64,000 nt of DNA from Wenjunlia tyrosinilytica (GCF_014646055.1 NZ_BMMS01000007.1:1-64000), one strand, 5' to 3'. Numbered from the stretch's first letter, positions 25,883 through 37,090 are shown. Notes: generated by a model from the sequence alone, not told the origin. Made by a program: numbers and translations.

Positions 25883-28024
25883 TCACTCCCCGTGAGCCGC
25901 CCCGCGGGCCTCCTCCTGGACCGCCTCGTCGGCGCCGCCGTGAACCGCCTCGGCCTGGCCGCCCCCCTCTGTCCGGCCGCTCGCGTCGGCGTCGCAGGCG
26001 CCGCTGCCCGCGCGGCCGGCGCCTTCCACATGGCACGAGCCGTGCCCCGAGCCGGACTCCCTCGGCAGGTCGAGCGCGGGGTTGCGGTCGAAGAACCCGG
26101 TGGGCTTGAGCGTGAAGCCGCTGTGATCGACCGGCATGACCGGCCACTCCTCCAGCCTCGGCAGGTGGGTGGGCCCGAAGGTGTGCCAGACGGTGATCTC
26201 GGTGGCCTCCAGGGACGCCCCCCGCCCGGCGTCCTCCTCGATCCACTCGGGGATGCCCCCGCCGCCCTTGTGCTGGTTGGGGTAGTCACCGTCCGGGTAG
26301 TGGCGGTCCTGCTGGTAGCGGGTCACCCACAGGTGCTTGGCGCCGTAGGCCACGCGCTTGGCCACGGACGAGCCCGGCTGTGCCAGGAGCACCGGTCCCG
26401 GCTGGGGGTTGAGGGTGTACGCGACCGGCTGCCCCATGCGGTTGAGCGAGTCGGGGTTGGAGACACGCCAGCGCCGCCCGACGCCCGGGTCGGCCACGCG
26501 GCCGGCGTCCGCCGGGTCGCTGACGGGGGTGGCGCGCACGGTGAACGCGTTGCCGTTGGGGTTGTCCTCCCCCATCGGGATGGGGACGACATCCAGTTCC
26601 TCCACCGTGTTCGCGGGGCCCCCGTCCAGGGCGAAGTCCAGCCGTACACAGAACAGGTGCTGGTGGTACGGGGCCAGCAGACCGGGGGCGATCTCCGTCC
26701 CGTACGGCGAGCCCGCGCCCGGCTCGACGGCCGAGGTCTGCACCAGCCCTGTGGACTTGGCCTCGAAGCCGATCGCGCCGTCCTGGTAGAGGTACCAGTA
26801 GAAGCCGTAGTCGTAGTTGCCGAGCGTGGCGATGTAGGAGACGACGAGGCGGCGCGAGCGGCGGCTCTCCGCGACGAAGTCGTTGAACATGTCGCTGTGC
26901 TTCCACAGGAGGCCGAAGTCCTCCTCGTGGATGCAGATCGCGTTCTCCAGGACCGCCGGGTTGCCGTCGTCGTCGTGGACGACAGCGTCCACGTAGGTGA
27001 TCTCGCCGAGGCAGTCGCAGCCCAGGCGCAGCGCGTTGGCGTTGCGGCCGAGGGTGTACTCGCCGACGTCGAGGTAGCAGACCCAGTTGCGGGACGGGTC
27101 GGGTTCGGCGTAGGGCACGGCCATCTCGGCGAGCGAGGCGCGGTGCAGGACGGGCCGGTCGCGGTCGCCGTCGCGGTGGTTGAGCTGGTGCAGGACCAGG
27201 CCCTCACGGGCGTTGAAGTCGAGGCGGAAGCTCCAGTTCTGCCAGGTGAGCAGGTTGCCCCGCAGGTCGAACGACGGGCCCTCGGGCTGGGTGATCTCCA
27301 GGGGGCGCAGGTCGGTGCGGGCGGGCCCGTTGAACTCGGCCTCGTAGCGGCCGCATTCGACGGGCACGGGGACGGCGCCGGTGTCGATGAACCGGATGAC
27401 CTTCCGCTCGACGAGGTCGACGTCGGCGACGAGGCCGCCGACGGGGTGCGCGAACGGGTTGTCGGTCTCGTCGCAGCGCAGGAAGGTCAGCGAGCGCAGC
27501 ATACGGCGGCCGGTCTCGTCCGGGTTGCCGAAGTTCCCGGCCGCCAGCGGGGCGCAGATGGCCAGGTCGGTGTCGGTGATGCCGCGCTCCGCCATGGCCC
27601 GCTGCCAGCGGGCGTCGGCCTTCACGATCTCCTCGCAGATGCCGTACTCCTGGAAGAGGATCGACGGCTGGCCCTCCTCGGCGGCGTCCAGGTCCCGGCA
27701 GGAGAGCACGATCCCCGCGGTGACGTCGACAACCGCCTCGGAGCCGGCGCCGGTCGCCGAGTCGAGCAGGGTGACCCGGACCCGCCGGACCACCGGGTCG
27801 CCCTCGCGGTGGGCGGCGACGGTGTGGCGGTCGGGCTCGTCCAGCAGCACGAGCGGGAACTTCGTCGTCTCGCCGACCCTGCCCGCCTTCTCGAGGGCGA
27901 GGCGGGCCGCGGTGAACTCCCCGGCCGACAGCGGGTCGAGCGGGTGCGGGGCGGGGCTTTCGGTGGGGAGCGGGGTGGGCTCCTGCCCGGAGGGGTCGGC
28001 GGCTTCCGTGTGGCAGCAGTTCAT
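25883..28024 (-). CDS. Copper-containing primary amine oxidase
   Basis: Oxidises primary amines to aldehydes with release of ammonia and peroxide. It has 713 residues, start ATG 28024 (MNCCHTEAA). The topaquinone precursor tyrosine is in TLGNYDYGFYW at about 400, the second Y after N, and the copper-ligand HxH occurs as HQHLFCVRLD. Two N-terminal N2/N3-like domains precede the catalytic beta-sandwich. The extreme C-terminus is glutamate/alanine/glycine-rich with many His/Cys (SGHGSCHVEGAGRAGSGACD), unusual and perhaps metal binding. It is the last gene of an operon with a permease and a helical-repeat protein. Confidence 0.94.
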   Translation of the reverse strand: MNCCHTEAADPSGQEPTPLPTESPAPHPLDPLSAGEFTAARLALEKAGRVGETTKFPLVLLDEPDRHTVAAHREGDPVVRRVRVTLLDSATGAGSEAVVDVTAGIVLSCRDLDAAEEGQPSILFQEYGICEEIVKADARWQRAMAERGITDTDLAICAPLAAGNFGNPDETGRRMLRSLTFLRCDETDNPFAHPVGGLVADVDLVERKVIRFIDTGAVPVPVECGRYEAEFNGPARTDLRPLEITQPEGPSFDLRGNLLTWQNWSFRLDFNAREGLVLHQLNHRDGDRDRPVLHRASLAEMAVPYAEPDPSRNWVCYLDVGEYTLGRNANALRLGCDCLGEITYVDAVVHDDDGNPAVLENAICIHEEDFGLLWKHSDMFNDFVAESRRSRRLVVSYIATLGNYDYGFYWYLYQDGAIGFEAKSTGLVQTSAVEPGAGSPYGTEIAPGLLAPYHQHLFCVRLDFALDGGPANTVEELDVVPIPMGEDNPNGNAFTVRATPVSDPADAGRVADPGVGRRWRVSNPDSLNRMGQPVAYTLNPQPGPVLLAQPGSSVAKRVAYGAKHLWVTRYQQDRHYPDGDYPNQHKGGGGIPEWIEEDAGRGASLEATEITVWHTFGPTHLPRLEEWPVMPVDHSGFTLKPTGFFDRNPALDLPRESGSGHGSCHVEGAGRAGSGACDADASGRTEGGGQAEAVHGGADEAVQEEARGAAHGE

Positions 28025-28056
28025 GGGGTCGCCTGTTCTGTTCGGGGATACATGGT

Positions 28057-28100
28057 CCGGGGCGCCGCGGCGGCGGGGGGGTGCCGCCGCGGCGCCCCGG
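28057..28100. terminator. Perfect 18-bp hairpin between permease and amine oxidase genes
   Basis: Arms CCGGGGCGCCGCGGCGGC (28057-28074) and its exact complement (28083-28100) with an eight-base loop. It is a very stable stem in the intercistronic gap of the minus-strand operon. It could attenuate amine oxidase expression, stabilise one transcript end, or mark a terminator; the following bases are not T-rich. Confidence 0.7.
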
Positions 28101-28141
28101 AGAGGCGGTGCCAGGCTGTTGACCGGGCGTGGACCCGGCGC

Positions 28142-29698
28142 TCAGGCCCTGGGCGCCTTCTCGGCCTCGGCGCTGGAGCGGGCGAGGTCGAGCTGGAACG
28201 CCTCGTTGCCCAGGCCGATGCGGGCGTGCGCCTGCGGCCGCTTGCTGCGCAGGACCGCTCCGTAGGCGCCTCCGACGACCGCGGCGACGAGGATGATCCC
28301 TGGCAGGATCCAGCGCAGCGACGAATTCGGGTCGGCTCCCAGCAGCTTGGGGAAGTCCGAGACCGCGTAGACGAGGATCACGGTGAGCGCGAGCGCGGCC
28401 GTGATCGAGGCGGTCAGCCGCGAGGCCTGGGCACGGGCCACTCCGCGCTTGGTGAAGAAGACGACGACGGCCAGGGAGGTGGCCGCCATCAGCAGGATGA
28501 TGCCGAGCGCGCCGACGTTGCCCATCCAGGTGAACAGGTGGAGTACGGGATCGCGGTCGGTCGCGGCGAAGGCGACGATCACGATCAGGGCGACCGTGGA
28601 CTGCAGCAGGGAGCCGAGCGCGGGGGCGCCGGTGGACTTGGAGGCGCGGCCCATGGCGGCCGGGAGCAGTCCCTCGCGGCCCATGGCGAAGGCGTACCGG
28701 GCGACCACGTTGTGGAAGCTGAGCATGCACGCGAAGATGCCGGTCACGAAGAAGACGCTCAGGATGTTGGAGAAGGCCGAGCCCAGGCGGGTGTCGCTGA
28801 GGGCGAAGACCAGTCCGGGACCCGCCTGCTGGGCGGCGCCGACGACCTGGGACGGTCCGGTGGCCACGCTTATCGCCCAGGAGCTGAAGGCGTAGAAGAC
28901 GGCGGCGAAGCCGATCGAGGTGAACATCACCCGGGAGACGACCTGCTGGGGGCGGCTGGTCTCCTCGGCGTAGACCGGGGCCATCTCGAAGCCCACGAAC
29001 GCCGCGATGGTGAAGCACAGCGCGGTGCCCAGTCCGGAGCCGCTGAGCATGTCCGGGTTGAACGCCTGGAAGGAGACGCCCTCGCGGCCCGGGTCGCCGA
29101 TGAAGGCGAAGTCGAAGATCAGCACCAGCAGGCACTCGGCGAGCAGGAGCACACCGAGGACCTTGGCGTTGAGATCGACCTTGAGGGCGCCGAGGATGCC
29201 GACGAGCACCAGGCCCGCCAGTGCCGGCCACCACCAGGAGACGGTGACGTCGGCGTGCTCCTTGAGGAGGGCGGACGCCTCGTAGCCGAAGATCCCGAAC
29301 GCGCCGACCTGCATGGTGCTGTAGGAGACCAGGGCCACGAAGGACGCGCTGGCGCCTGCGGTGCCGCCGAGGCCGCGGGCGATGTAGGCGTAGAAGGCAC
29401 CGGCGTTGTGGACGTGCCGGCTCATCTCCGCGTAGCCGACGCTGAACAGCGCCATGATCACGGCCAGGATGACGAACAGCAGCGGCTGCCCGACGATCCC
29501 CATGACCGCGTACGTCGTCGGCATGACGCCCGCCACGACCATCAGCGGAGCCGTGGCGGCCAGCACCGACAGCAGGAGGCCGGGCGTGCCGATCCGGTCG
29601 GCGCGCAGAGCGCGCTCCTGGCCCTTGAAGGTGCTGATCTGTGGCTGTGTCCCCGCGGGTGTTCTCGGGGCGGGCCCTGGTTCACGGCCGGTAAGCAT
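28142..29698 (-). CDS. APC-family amino acid/amine permease
   Basis: A 518-residue transporter with twelve or so transmembrane helices, opening with APLMVVAGVMPTTYAVMGIVGQPLLFVILAVIMALF. APC superfamily pattern: GPxxxxF-like start, AGAFYAYIARGLGGTAGASASFVALVSYSTMQVGAFG in TM2-3, and FIGDPGREG. It imports amines or amino acids by proton symport, probably the substrate of the neighbouring amine oxidase. Start ATG 29698. The gap to the upstream gene is 87 bases. Confidence 0.9.
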   Translation of the reverse strand: MLTGREPGPAPRTPAGTQPQISTFKGQERALRADRIGTPGLLLSVLAATAPLMVVAGVMPTTYAVMGIVGQPLLFVILAVIMALFSVGYAEMSRHVHNAGAFYAYIARGLGGTAGASASFVALVSYSTMQVGAFGIFGYEASALLKEHADVTVSWWWPALAGLVLVGILGALKVDLNAKVLGVLLLAECLLVLIFDFAFIGDPGREGVSFQAFNPDMLSGSGLGTALCFTIAAFVGFEMAPVYAEETSRPQQVVSRVMFTSIGFAAVFYAFSSWAISVATGPSQVVGAAQQAGPGLVFALSDTRLGSAFSNILSVFFVTGIFACMLSFHNVVARYAFAMGREGLLPAAMGRASKSTGAPALGSLLQSTVALIVIVAFAATDRDPVLHLFTWMGNVGALGIILLMAATSLAVVVFFTKRGVARAQASRLTASITAALALTVILVYAVSDFPKLLGADPNSSLRWILPGIILVAAVVGGAYGAVLRSKRPQAHARIGLGNEAFQLDLARSSAEAEKAPRA

Positions 29699-29785
29699 GA
29701 CGGGGGGTGTCCTTCCGGTGGGGGTGGTGGTCGGCGTCGCCGACCGTTGCGGTCCGGCCGCCCGGGCGGTGGGGCGTGTCGCGGC

Positions 29786-30748
29786 TCACGCCGTACCGGA
29801 GGATCCGAGTCCGAGCGCGGTGCCGCGTGCGGCACGGAACGCCTTCTTCGGATCCCGTCCCGGGTACGACCAGGGGACGTGCGTCGCGTGCGGGCCGACG
29901 CTGTTGAACAGCACGGCGGCTTCCGCCATGCGGCCCTCGTGGAACTTCGCGTGCGCGAGGAAGTTGAGGTCGACCTTGAGCCTGGGGTGGTCTCGGCCGT
30001 CCCATTCGAGCCACCAGCTGAACGCGGTGTTGAGGACCTGGCGGGCCCGCCAGGTCGTCCAGTGGTCGGAGTTGGCGGGGTTGCGGGGTTCGAGTCCGGA
30101 CTCGGCGAGGACCCGGTAGCGCTCGGTGTGGGCGACCACGGGCAGCACAGCCAGCGGGGAGCCCGCGTCGGCCTCGCCCGCGGCCCACTCGGCGAACTCG
30201 TACACCTCGTGGAACGGGTCGTCGCCGTCACCCTTCTGACGCTCCGCCAGGCAGGCGGCCATCAGATGGTGGGCGTGGTGGTGCTCGCGGTGCCGCCCGC
30301 GCACCTGGTCGAAGGCGCGCATGCGCTCGTCGTCGGTGCCGGTCCAGCGGGCGAGGATGAGCATGCCCAGCCACGGGGTGGGGTCCGCGGGGGCCAGACG
30401 GGCGGCGGTCAGGCAGGCCTCCTGGGCGCAGGCCGCCTTTCCCTTGCCGCGCGAGGCCAGCAGCGCCACCGCGAGGGCGTGCAGCGCGGCGGCGTCGACG
30501 CTGTCGGGCTCGGCGAGCAGCCAGTCCTGCGCCCAGCCGGCGCCCGAGGCGGTCTCGGCGAGGACCACGAGGCGGTGCGCCCGCCGGTCCCAGTCGTCAC
30601 CGGTCTCGGCGAGCAGGGCGCGGGCCTCGACCCAGCGGCCGATGGCCATGGCGTCGCGCACCCTGGCCAGCTCGTCGTCGTCGAGCGCGGGGTCGAACGA
30701 GAAGTCGTCCCTGGACAGGGAGAAGCGGAAGGGAGGGGGCGCCATCAC
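29786..30748 (-). CDS. Helical-repeat protein of the amine oxidase operon
   Basis: A 320-residue soluble protein of unknown function. It is alanine-rich and helical, with TPR-like pairs (ALHALAVALLASRGKGKAACAQEACLTAARLAPADP, then AKFHEGRMAEAAVLFNSVG). Conserved aromatic/His pieces include HHHAHHLMAACLAERQ and NSDHWTTWRARQVLNTAFSWWLEWDGR. It begins at ATG 30748 and precedes the permease and amine oxidase genes, hence it is likely first in the operon. It may organise a partner protein or copper loading; no catalytic site was recognised. Confidence 0.65.
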   Translation of the reverse strand: MMAPPPFRFSLSRDDFSFDPALDDDELARVRDAMAIGRWVEARALLAETGDDWDRRAHRLVVLAETASGAGWAQDWLLAEPDSVDAAALHALAVALLASRGKGKAACAQEACLTAARLAPADPTPWLGMLILARWTGTDDERMRAFDQVRGRHREHHHAHHLMAACLAERQKGDGDDPFHEVYEFAEWAAGEADAGSPLAVLPVVAHTERYRVLAESGLEPRNPANSDHWTTWRARQVLNTAFSWWLEWDGRDHPRLKVDLNFLAHAKFHEGRMAEAAVLFNSVGPHATHVPWSYPGRDPKKAFRAARGTALGLGSSGTA

Positions 30749-31267
30749 CGTGCTGCGGCGCCGGGGCCGGCCGCGGTGCGATGGCCGCCCGCGGCGCGGT
30801 GGCCGGTCGTGCGGCCCCGACGGTCACCGGGGCAGGCGCGGCCACTGGGACAGGCGCGGCCACCGGACGGGCGGGGAAGGGGTGTGTGGACCTGCTCCAC
30901 GTCGTACGTCACCTCCAGCTCCGGGTCCGGGCGTCCGTCCGCAGCTTCGCGGGTCCACCGGGGGCCGGGGCAGGGGGCACCGCGGACGCTCGGTGATCAC
31001 CCACAGCCAACCGGTAACCACTCTCCCGCATCAAGGCCGGACCTGTTGTCTCGGTGTAGTCCCGCGCGCCCCCGTGTGCGCCTGCCCCGTGTTTCGTCGT
31101 GTTTGTGGGGACTGATGTGCCCCTGGGGCCCGCGAGTTGGGCGATCCGGAGTGGATTCGTCCGGTCCGGAAGAGGTCGGATTACGAGGCGCTGTCTCACC
31201 GACAGGACAGAGGAATCACACCGGCTTACCACATCGGTATGGTCACGGCCTTGAGGCCACGCCGGTG
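30749..31267. other. Divergent promoter region with GC repeats
   Basis: About 520 bases between the helical-repeat gene and a regulator gene. GGGGCAGGCGCGGCCAC-type motifs repeat around 30830-30870. Short open frames on both strands have no plausible start signals. Candidate promoters for both genes lie here; no operator could be singled out. Confidence 0.45.
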
Positions 31268-32737
31268 ATGCGGATGATGAGGAGTCACCCCTTGGACGGA
31301 GGCGGCACGACCGACACGTCGGTGCATCCCCTCGCCCACATCAGGCGCAGCCGGGGCTGGAGTTACCAGGAGCTCGCCCGGGTGGTGGCCGACAACGCGC
31401 GTGCGCTCGGCGTTCCCATGGCCGCCCGCCGGGAGAAGGTGTGGCGGTGGGAGCACTGGGGTGTGGTCCCCGAACCCGACAGCCAGCGCGCCCTGGCCAG
31501 AGCGCTGGGGGTGCCGCAGCGCGAACTGGACGCCCGTCCCTGGCCCGGCTGGCTGCCCGTGCCGGGCAGGCTGCCGGAGGGACTTCGGTGGACACCGGAG
31601 GGGACGCTCGTCGCGCTGCGGAGCCTGCTGGGTGAAGCGGCGCAGGACGCACGGGAGTACCCGCCGGCCGCGGGCCAGGCGCTGCGCGAGGCCATGGCGG
31701 TGCCGGACTGGGCGGAGCCCCGCGTCCCGGAGCCCCGCGTCCCGGAGCCCCGCGTCCCGGAGCCCGGCGCCCCGGCGCCCTCGCCCGAGGAGTCCGGAGC
31801 TTCCGCGCGCGCACACGACGAGGACGGCGCCACGGCCGGGGCCGGAACCGCGGACTGGCTGCGGGCCGGGGTGCTGGGGCTGCGGCAGCTCGGCGACCGG
31901 CTCGGCGGCGCGGTCGTGCGCGACCGGGTGGAGGCGGACCTGCGGATCGTCGCCGACCTGCTGCAACGGGACGGTCCGCGGGAGGAGTCGGCCCGTCCCT
32001 TGCATCAAGTGGCGGCGGAGCTGGCCCGGCTGGGCGGGGCGGCGGCGTTCGAAGCGGGGCGGAACGGAAGCGCTCAGCGTCTGCTGCTGACCGGGCTGAG
32101 GGCCGCGCACAGCGCCGGGGACCGGTCGGCGGCGGCGGGGATCCTGGCCGAGCTGAGCCGCCAGGCACTGCTCGACGGACGGCCGGGGGACGCTTTGGCG
32201 GCGGTCCGGGCCGCCGACGCAGCGGCAGGGGTGGCCGCCAGGGGAAGGGTCCCGGCGCTGCTGGCCGTCCGTAGGGCCCGGGTTCTCGCCGCGCTGCGCG
32301 ACGAGAAGGGGTTCCGCGGGGCGCTGGGCCGGGCCGAGGAGCTGCTGGGCACCGCCGCGGACGGTGAAGACCCGTCCTGGGCCTGCTCGTTCGACGCCGC
32401 CGAACTGCACGCGGAGGCGGGGGCGGCACTACTGGACCTGGGGCACCCGCAAGAGGCGCTGGAACAGCTCGAACGGGCGCTGGCGGACCTCGATCCCGGT
32501 CGGCGGGCCGAACGGGCACTGCTGTGGGCGGCGGTGGCGACGGCCCGCCTGCGCGCGGGCGACGCGGAAGGCGCCGACGAGTCGGCCGCGCAGGCCACGA
32601 GGCTGTGCGACGACGGCGCGACCGCGCGTCTTCGGGACGCGGTCGAGGCGCTCAAGTCGGAGTTGAGGAAGGCCTCCGACGATCTCGGCGCCGCGGACGG
32701 CACCGAGGACTGCGCGGATGAGCCGCTACCGGCGTGA
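31268..32737 (+). CDS. HTH regulator with TPR-like helical repeats
   Basis: A 489-residue protein, start ATG 31268 (two ATGs follow closely). The N-terminus matches an XRE-like HTH used by Streptomyces regulators (HIRRSRGWSYQELARVVADNARALG...REKVWRWEHWGVVPEPDSQRALARALG). A proline-rich linker follows, with three to four copies of EPRVP encoded by 15-bp repeats at about 31727-31760. The C-terminal half (about 200-470) is TPR-like (LAELSRQALLDGRPGDALAAVRAADAAAG and the DLGHPQEALEQLERALADL repeat). Probably a development or metabolism regulator. An apparent frame continuing far upstream is antisense to the amine oxidase and not real. Confidence 0.75.
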   Translation: MRMMRSHPLDGGGTTDTSVHPLAHIRRSRGWSYQELARVVADNARALGVPMAARREKVWRWEHWGVVPEPDSQRALARALGVPQRELDARPWPGWLPVPGRLPEGLRWTPEGTLVALRSLLGEAAQDAREYPPAAGQALREAMAVPDWAEPRVPEPRVPEPRVPEPGAPAPSPEESGASARAHDEDGATAGAGTADWLRAGVLGLRQLGDRLGGAVVRDRVEADLRIVADLLQRDGPREESARPLHQVAAELARLGGAAAFEAGRNGSAQRLLLTGLRAAHSAGDRSAAAGILAELSRQALLDGRPGDALAAVRAADAAAGVAARGRVPALLAVRRARVLAALRDEKGFRGALGRAEELLGTAADGEDPSWACSFDAAELHAEAGAALLDLGHPQEALEQLERALADLDPGRRAERALLWAAVATARLRAGDAEGADESAAQATRLCDDGATARLRDAVEALKSELRKASDDLGAADGTEDCADEPLPA

Positions 32738-33030
32738 CCGCCCGCGCAGCTACCCCACGACCACCCGCATGACCACCCCTGAACAGCCCTTGTGAACCCC
32801 GTTGGAACCAAGGGTTCCTCGGGATCGTCCCCTACGGGTGATCAGCATCACGACCGGCCGGACCCTCGCCCCGGACTGTCAGGCGTACGCTGTACGGTTG
32901 GATGACCCGAAAGGGTCGCCGCGAAGAACAATTGAGAGACAAGCCGCCCCTGCCGCTCCAGCGACGTCGCGGCCGTTGACTGGTTGACGCCCGGTGATCC
33001 CGGGTGTCGCTGCGGAGCGGGGGAGATTTC

Positions 33031-33852
33031 GTGTTCGATCAACTGGGCGATCTGCTCAGCTCACCATGGGTGTATGCCCTGGTTGGGGCTTCTGTACTGC
33101 TGGACGTCTTTCTACCGGTACTGCCGAGCGGTGCGCTGCTCGTGGCCGCCGCCACGGCGGGGTCGGCGGGCAATGCCTTCGAGGCCGCCGAGATCGCGAC
33201 GCTGCTGTTGTGCGCGGCCACGGCCTCCTGCCTGGGGGATCTGGCGGCGTATCGGATGGCCCGCAGCGGCAGTGTCTGGTTCGAGCGCCGGATGGACAAG
33301 TCGCGTCGGCTGGCGGCGGCGCGCGAGCGGCTCGGCGAGATCGTGGAGCACGGCGGCGGGGCGCTGGTCGTGCTCGCCCGTTTCGCTCCCGCGGGCCGTT
33401 CCATCGTGAGCATCGCGGCGGGCGTCGCCAATCGGAAGGTGGCGGAGTTCCTGCCCTGGTCGGCGCTGGCCGGGGTGGCCTGGGCCGGATACAGCGTGGG
33501 CATCGGGTATCTGGGCGGGCAGTGGCTCGGCGCCTCGTGGCTCACCACCGGGCTGTCGTTCTGCGCGCTGCTGGCCGCGGGCTCGATGGCCGCGCGGGTC
33601 TTCCGCCGCGAGGGCGCCGTGCGCACTCCGCTTCCGGCCGGTGCCGAGATCCCCGCTCCGGCGGGTCCTGTCCGACCGGGCGTCCCGGGCGCCCCGGCCG
33701 AGCGGACTCCGGTGTCCGTGTCCTCCGTGGCGTCCGTGCCTCCTGTACGGCCCGCGCCGCTGGTGACCCGGGTGACCATAGTGTCCGCTGTTTCCAGTGT
33801 GGCGGCCGTGTCCGCTGTGCCGCAGGTGGCAGCCGTCACGGTGGACTCCTGA
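33031..33852 (+). CDS. DedA-family membrane protein
   Basis: A 273-residue protein starting at GTG 33031, preceded by GGGGGAG at about seven bases. It has the DedA/SNARE-associated fold: LPSGALLVAAATAGSAG, LGDLAAYRMARSG and the RFAPAGRSIVSIAAGVANRKVAEFLPWSALAG signature (motif F/RFxPxxRxxxxxxAG). DedA proteins are flippase-like lipid transporters of the inner membrane. The C-terminal 75 residues are Pro/Val/Ser-rich and disordered, an extension found in some actinomycetes. Confidence 0.85.
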   Translation: MFDQLGDLLSSPWVYALVGASVLLDVFLPVLPSGALLVAAATAGSAGNAFEAAEIATLLLCAATASCLGDLAAYRMARSGSVWFERRMDKSRRLAAARERLGEIVEHGGGALVVLARFAPAGRSIVSIAAGVANRKVAEFLPWSALAGVAWAGYSVGIGYLGGQWLGASWLTTGLSFCALLAAGSMAARVFRREGAVRTPLPAGAEIPAPAGPVRPGVPGAPAERTPVSVSSVASVPPVRPAPLVTRVTIVSAVSSVAAVSAVPQVAAVTVDS

Positions 33853-33969
33853 TCGGGTTCACCCTCTAAGGGGCCCGCCACCAGGAAAGGTGGCGCAGAA
33901 GGCGTACAGACCCCGACTGACGGAACTAGGCTGACTCCTGCTTGTCCTCCGTTCTGATTCGGGGCGAAC

Positions 33970-35265
33970 ATGTCAGCCGCAGGCACCTCACTCCTTCAGG
34001 CCGCTTGGCCGCCGGGCGCCGATCCGGCGCTCCTGCGGCGTACCGTCGCGCGTGCCCATGAGGAGTTCCTGAACACCGGTCATCTGCCGTCGAACGCGCG
34101 GGAAGTGGTCCGCGACTCCTGGCGGCGCTGCCGCGGCATCGGCGTGGATCCCGACCGCCCAAGACCCGCCGTCGGCTTCAGCACGGCCGACCTGCGCTCC
34201 TATCGGGCCGATCATCCCCTGGCCGCCGTGCTCCCCGTGATCCGCAACCTCCTGCTGGACTGCGCCCAGGGCGAGCAGCTGGTCGCCGTCACCGACGACA
34301 GGGCGCGGCTGATGTGGGTCGAGGGTGACCAGGGCCTGCGGTCGCGCGCCGAGCGCATCGGCTTCGTCGAAGGCGCGCAGTGGTCGGAGGAGCACGCGGG
34401 GACCAATGCCCCCGGTACGGCGGTCGAGGTCGGCCGGCCCGTGCAGATCTACGCCAGTGAGCACTTCAGCCGTCCCGTCCACGGGTGGAGCTGTTCGGCC
34501 GCCCCCATCCGCGACCCCGACACCGGGGAGCTGCTGGGCGTGGTCGACCTCACCGGAGGGGACCACATCGCGGCCCCCTACGCGCTGGCGCTGGTCCGGG
34601 CCACGGTGGCGGCGGCCGAGGTGGAGCTGCGGCTGCTGCGCCTCAAGGGCGTACTTCCGGCGCCCGCGGCCGTCCGGCGCCAAAGCGCCCAGCCGCGGCT
34701 GGAGGCGCTGGGCCGCGACCGGGCCCGGTTCACCACCGTCCATGGCAGGAGCGGGGAGCTGAGTCCCCGCCACTCCGAGATCCTCCTGCTCCTCGCCCGG
34801 CACCCACGGGGCCTGACCGCGGACGCGCTCGGGCTCCTGCTCCACGAGGAGGAGTCGGCGCGGGTCACCGTGCGCGCGGAGATGTCCCGGCTGCGCCGCC
34901 TGCTCGGCCCCGAACTGCTCGCCTCGCGCCCCTACCGGCTGCTCTCCCCCGTCGCGACGGACGCCGACCGGGTCCGGACGCTGCTGGCCCGAGGGGCGCA
35001 CCGGCGCGCACTGGCGGAGTACCCGGGTCCTTTGCTCCCCCGTTCGGAGGCGCCGGGCGTGGTCGAGGAGCGCGAGGAGCTGGACGGGGCGATGCGCAGC
35101 ACCCTGCTGCGCCGGGGCGACCACGAGTTGCTGCTGCGGTGGCTGGACCGGCCGGAGAACGCCGACGACGTGGAGGTGCTCGGCGCTGCGCGGCTGGCCC
35201 TGCCTCCGGGATCTCCGCGCCGGGAGCTGGTGCGGGCCCGCCTGGAGCGGCTCTCCCCATGGTGA
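33970..35265 (+). CDS. GAF-domain regulator with winged helix, AcoR-like without AAA+
   Basis: A 431-residue transcription regulator. An N-terminal GAF-type sensor (about 80-220) contains WSEEHAGTNAPGTAVEVGRPVQIYASEHF and SAAPIRDPDTGELLGVVDLTGG, the AcoR-type effector site that senses acetoin or aldehyde-like compounds. The C-terminal winged helix (about 260-330, SPRHSEILLLLARHPRGLTADALGLLLHEEE...MSRLRRLLG) stands where an AAA+ sigma-54 module would be in AcoR. It lies 300 bases upstream of the aldehyde dehydrogenase gene and probably regulates it through the palindromes there. Confidence 0.78.
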   Translation: MSAAGTSLLQAAWPPGADPALLRRTVARAHEEFLNTGHLPSNAREVVRDSWRRCRGIGVDPDRPRPAVGFSTADLRSYRADHPLAAVLPVIRNLLLDCAQGEQLVAVTDDRARLMWVEGDQGLRSRAERIGFVEGAQWSEEHAGTNAPGTAVEVGRPVQIYASEHFSRPVHGWSCSAAPIRDPDTGELLGVVDLTGGDHIAAPYALALVRATVAAAEVELRLLRLKGVLPAPAAVRRQSAQPRLEALGRDRARFTTVHGRSGELSPRHSEILLLLARHPRGLTADALGLLLHEEESARVTVRAEMSRLRRLLGPELLASRPYRLLSPVATDADRVRTLLARGAHRRALAEYPGPLLPRSEAPGVVEEREELDGAMRSTLLRRGDHELLLRWLDRPENADDVEVLGAARLALPPGSPRRELVRARLERLSPW

Positions 35266-35566
35266 CCGCGACGCTGTGACTGCGGCGCTGTGGCAGGGAG
35301 GCTGTGACTGCGGCGCGGTCGGTTCGCGGTGAACCGCCGCGGTGACGCCGCGCGCGAAGCGAAGGCGGCGCGCGCCGGGCGTGCGCGGGGCCGCGGGGGG
35401 GCGTACCAGGAGCGCGGACAAAACCGCAGGTGAACGGGGTGACGGCCGCGGAGGCAGACACCTCGGCGGACCCGGCCCGGACCCGGCAGCCGACCGCAAC
35501 CTGGTTGCAACCTCCTGCCCTCTAGCGTGCCTTCTCGCGGGACGACGCTACCCGAGGAGGAGCCCT
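35266..35566. other. Aldehyde dehydrogenase upstream region
   Basis: About 300 bases holding GC-rich repeats (GTGACTGCGGCGC repeated near 35275-35315, and a GCCGCG palindrome) and the regulatory palindromes noted separately. AGGAGG precedes the ATG at 35567. No gene. Confidence 0.55.
35496..35512. promoter_or_regulatory. Overlapping palindromes before aldehyde dehydrogenase
   Basis: GCAACC-T-GGTTGC (35496-35508) and GGTTGCAACC (35503-35512) overlap 55 bases before the start. This is a candidate operator for the adjacent GAF/winged-helix regulator or promoter element; no TATA-like -10 could be fixed beyond TCTAGCGT. Confidence 0.55.

Positions 35567-37090
<1,524 letters not shown>

Noticed and set aside
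25733-32737. A 2334-codon open frame on the plus strand
   Set aside because: It runs antisense through the amine oxidase, permease and repeat-protein genes. Only its last 489 codons show a normal start and domain pattern; the rest is a shadow of GC-rich codon bias.
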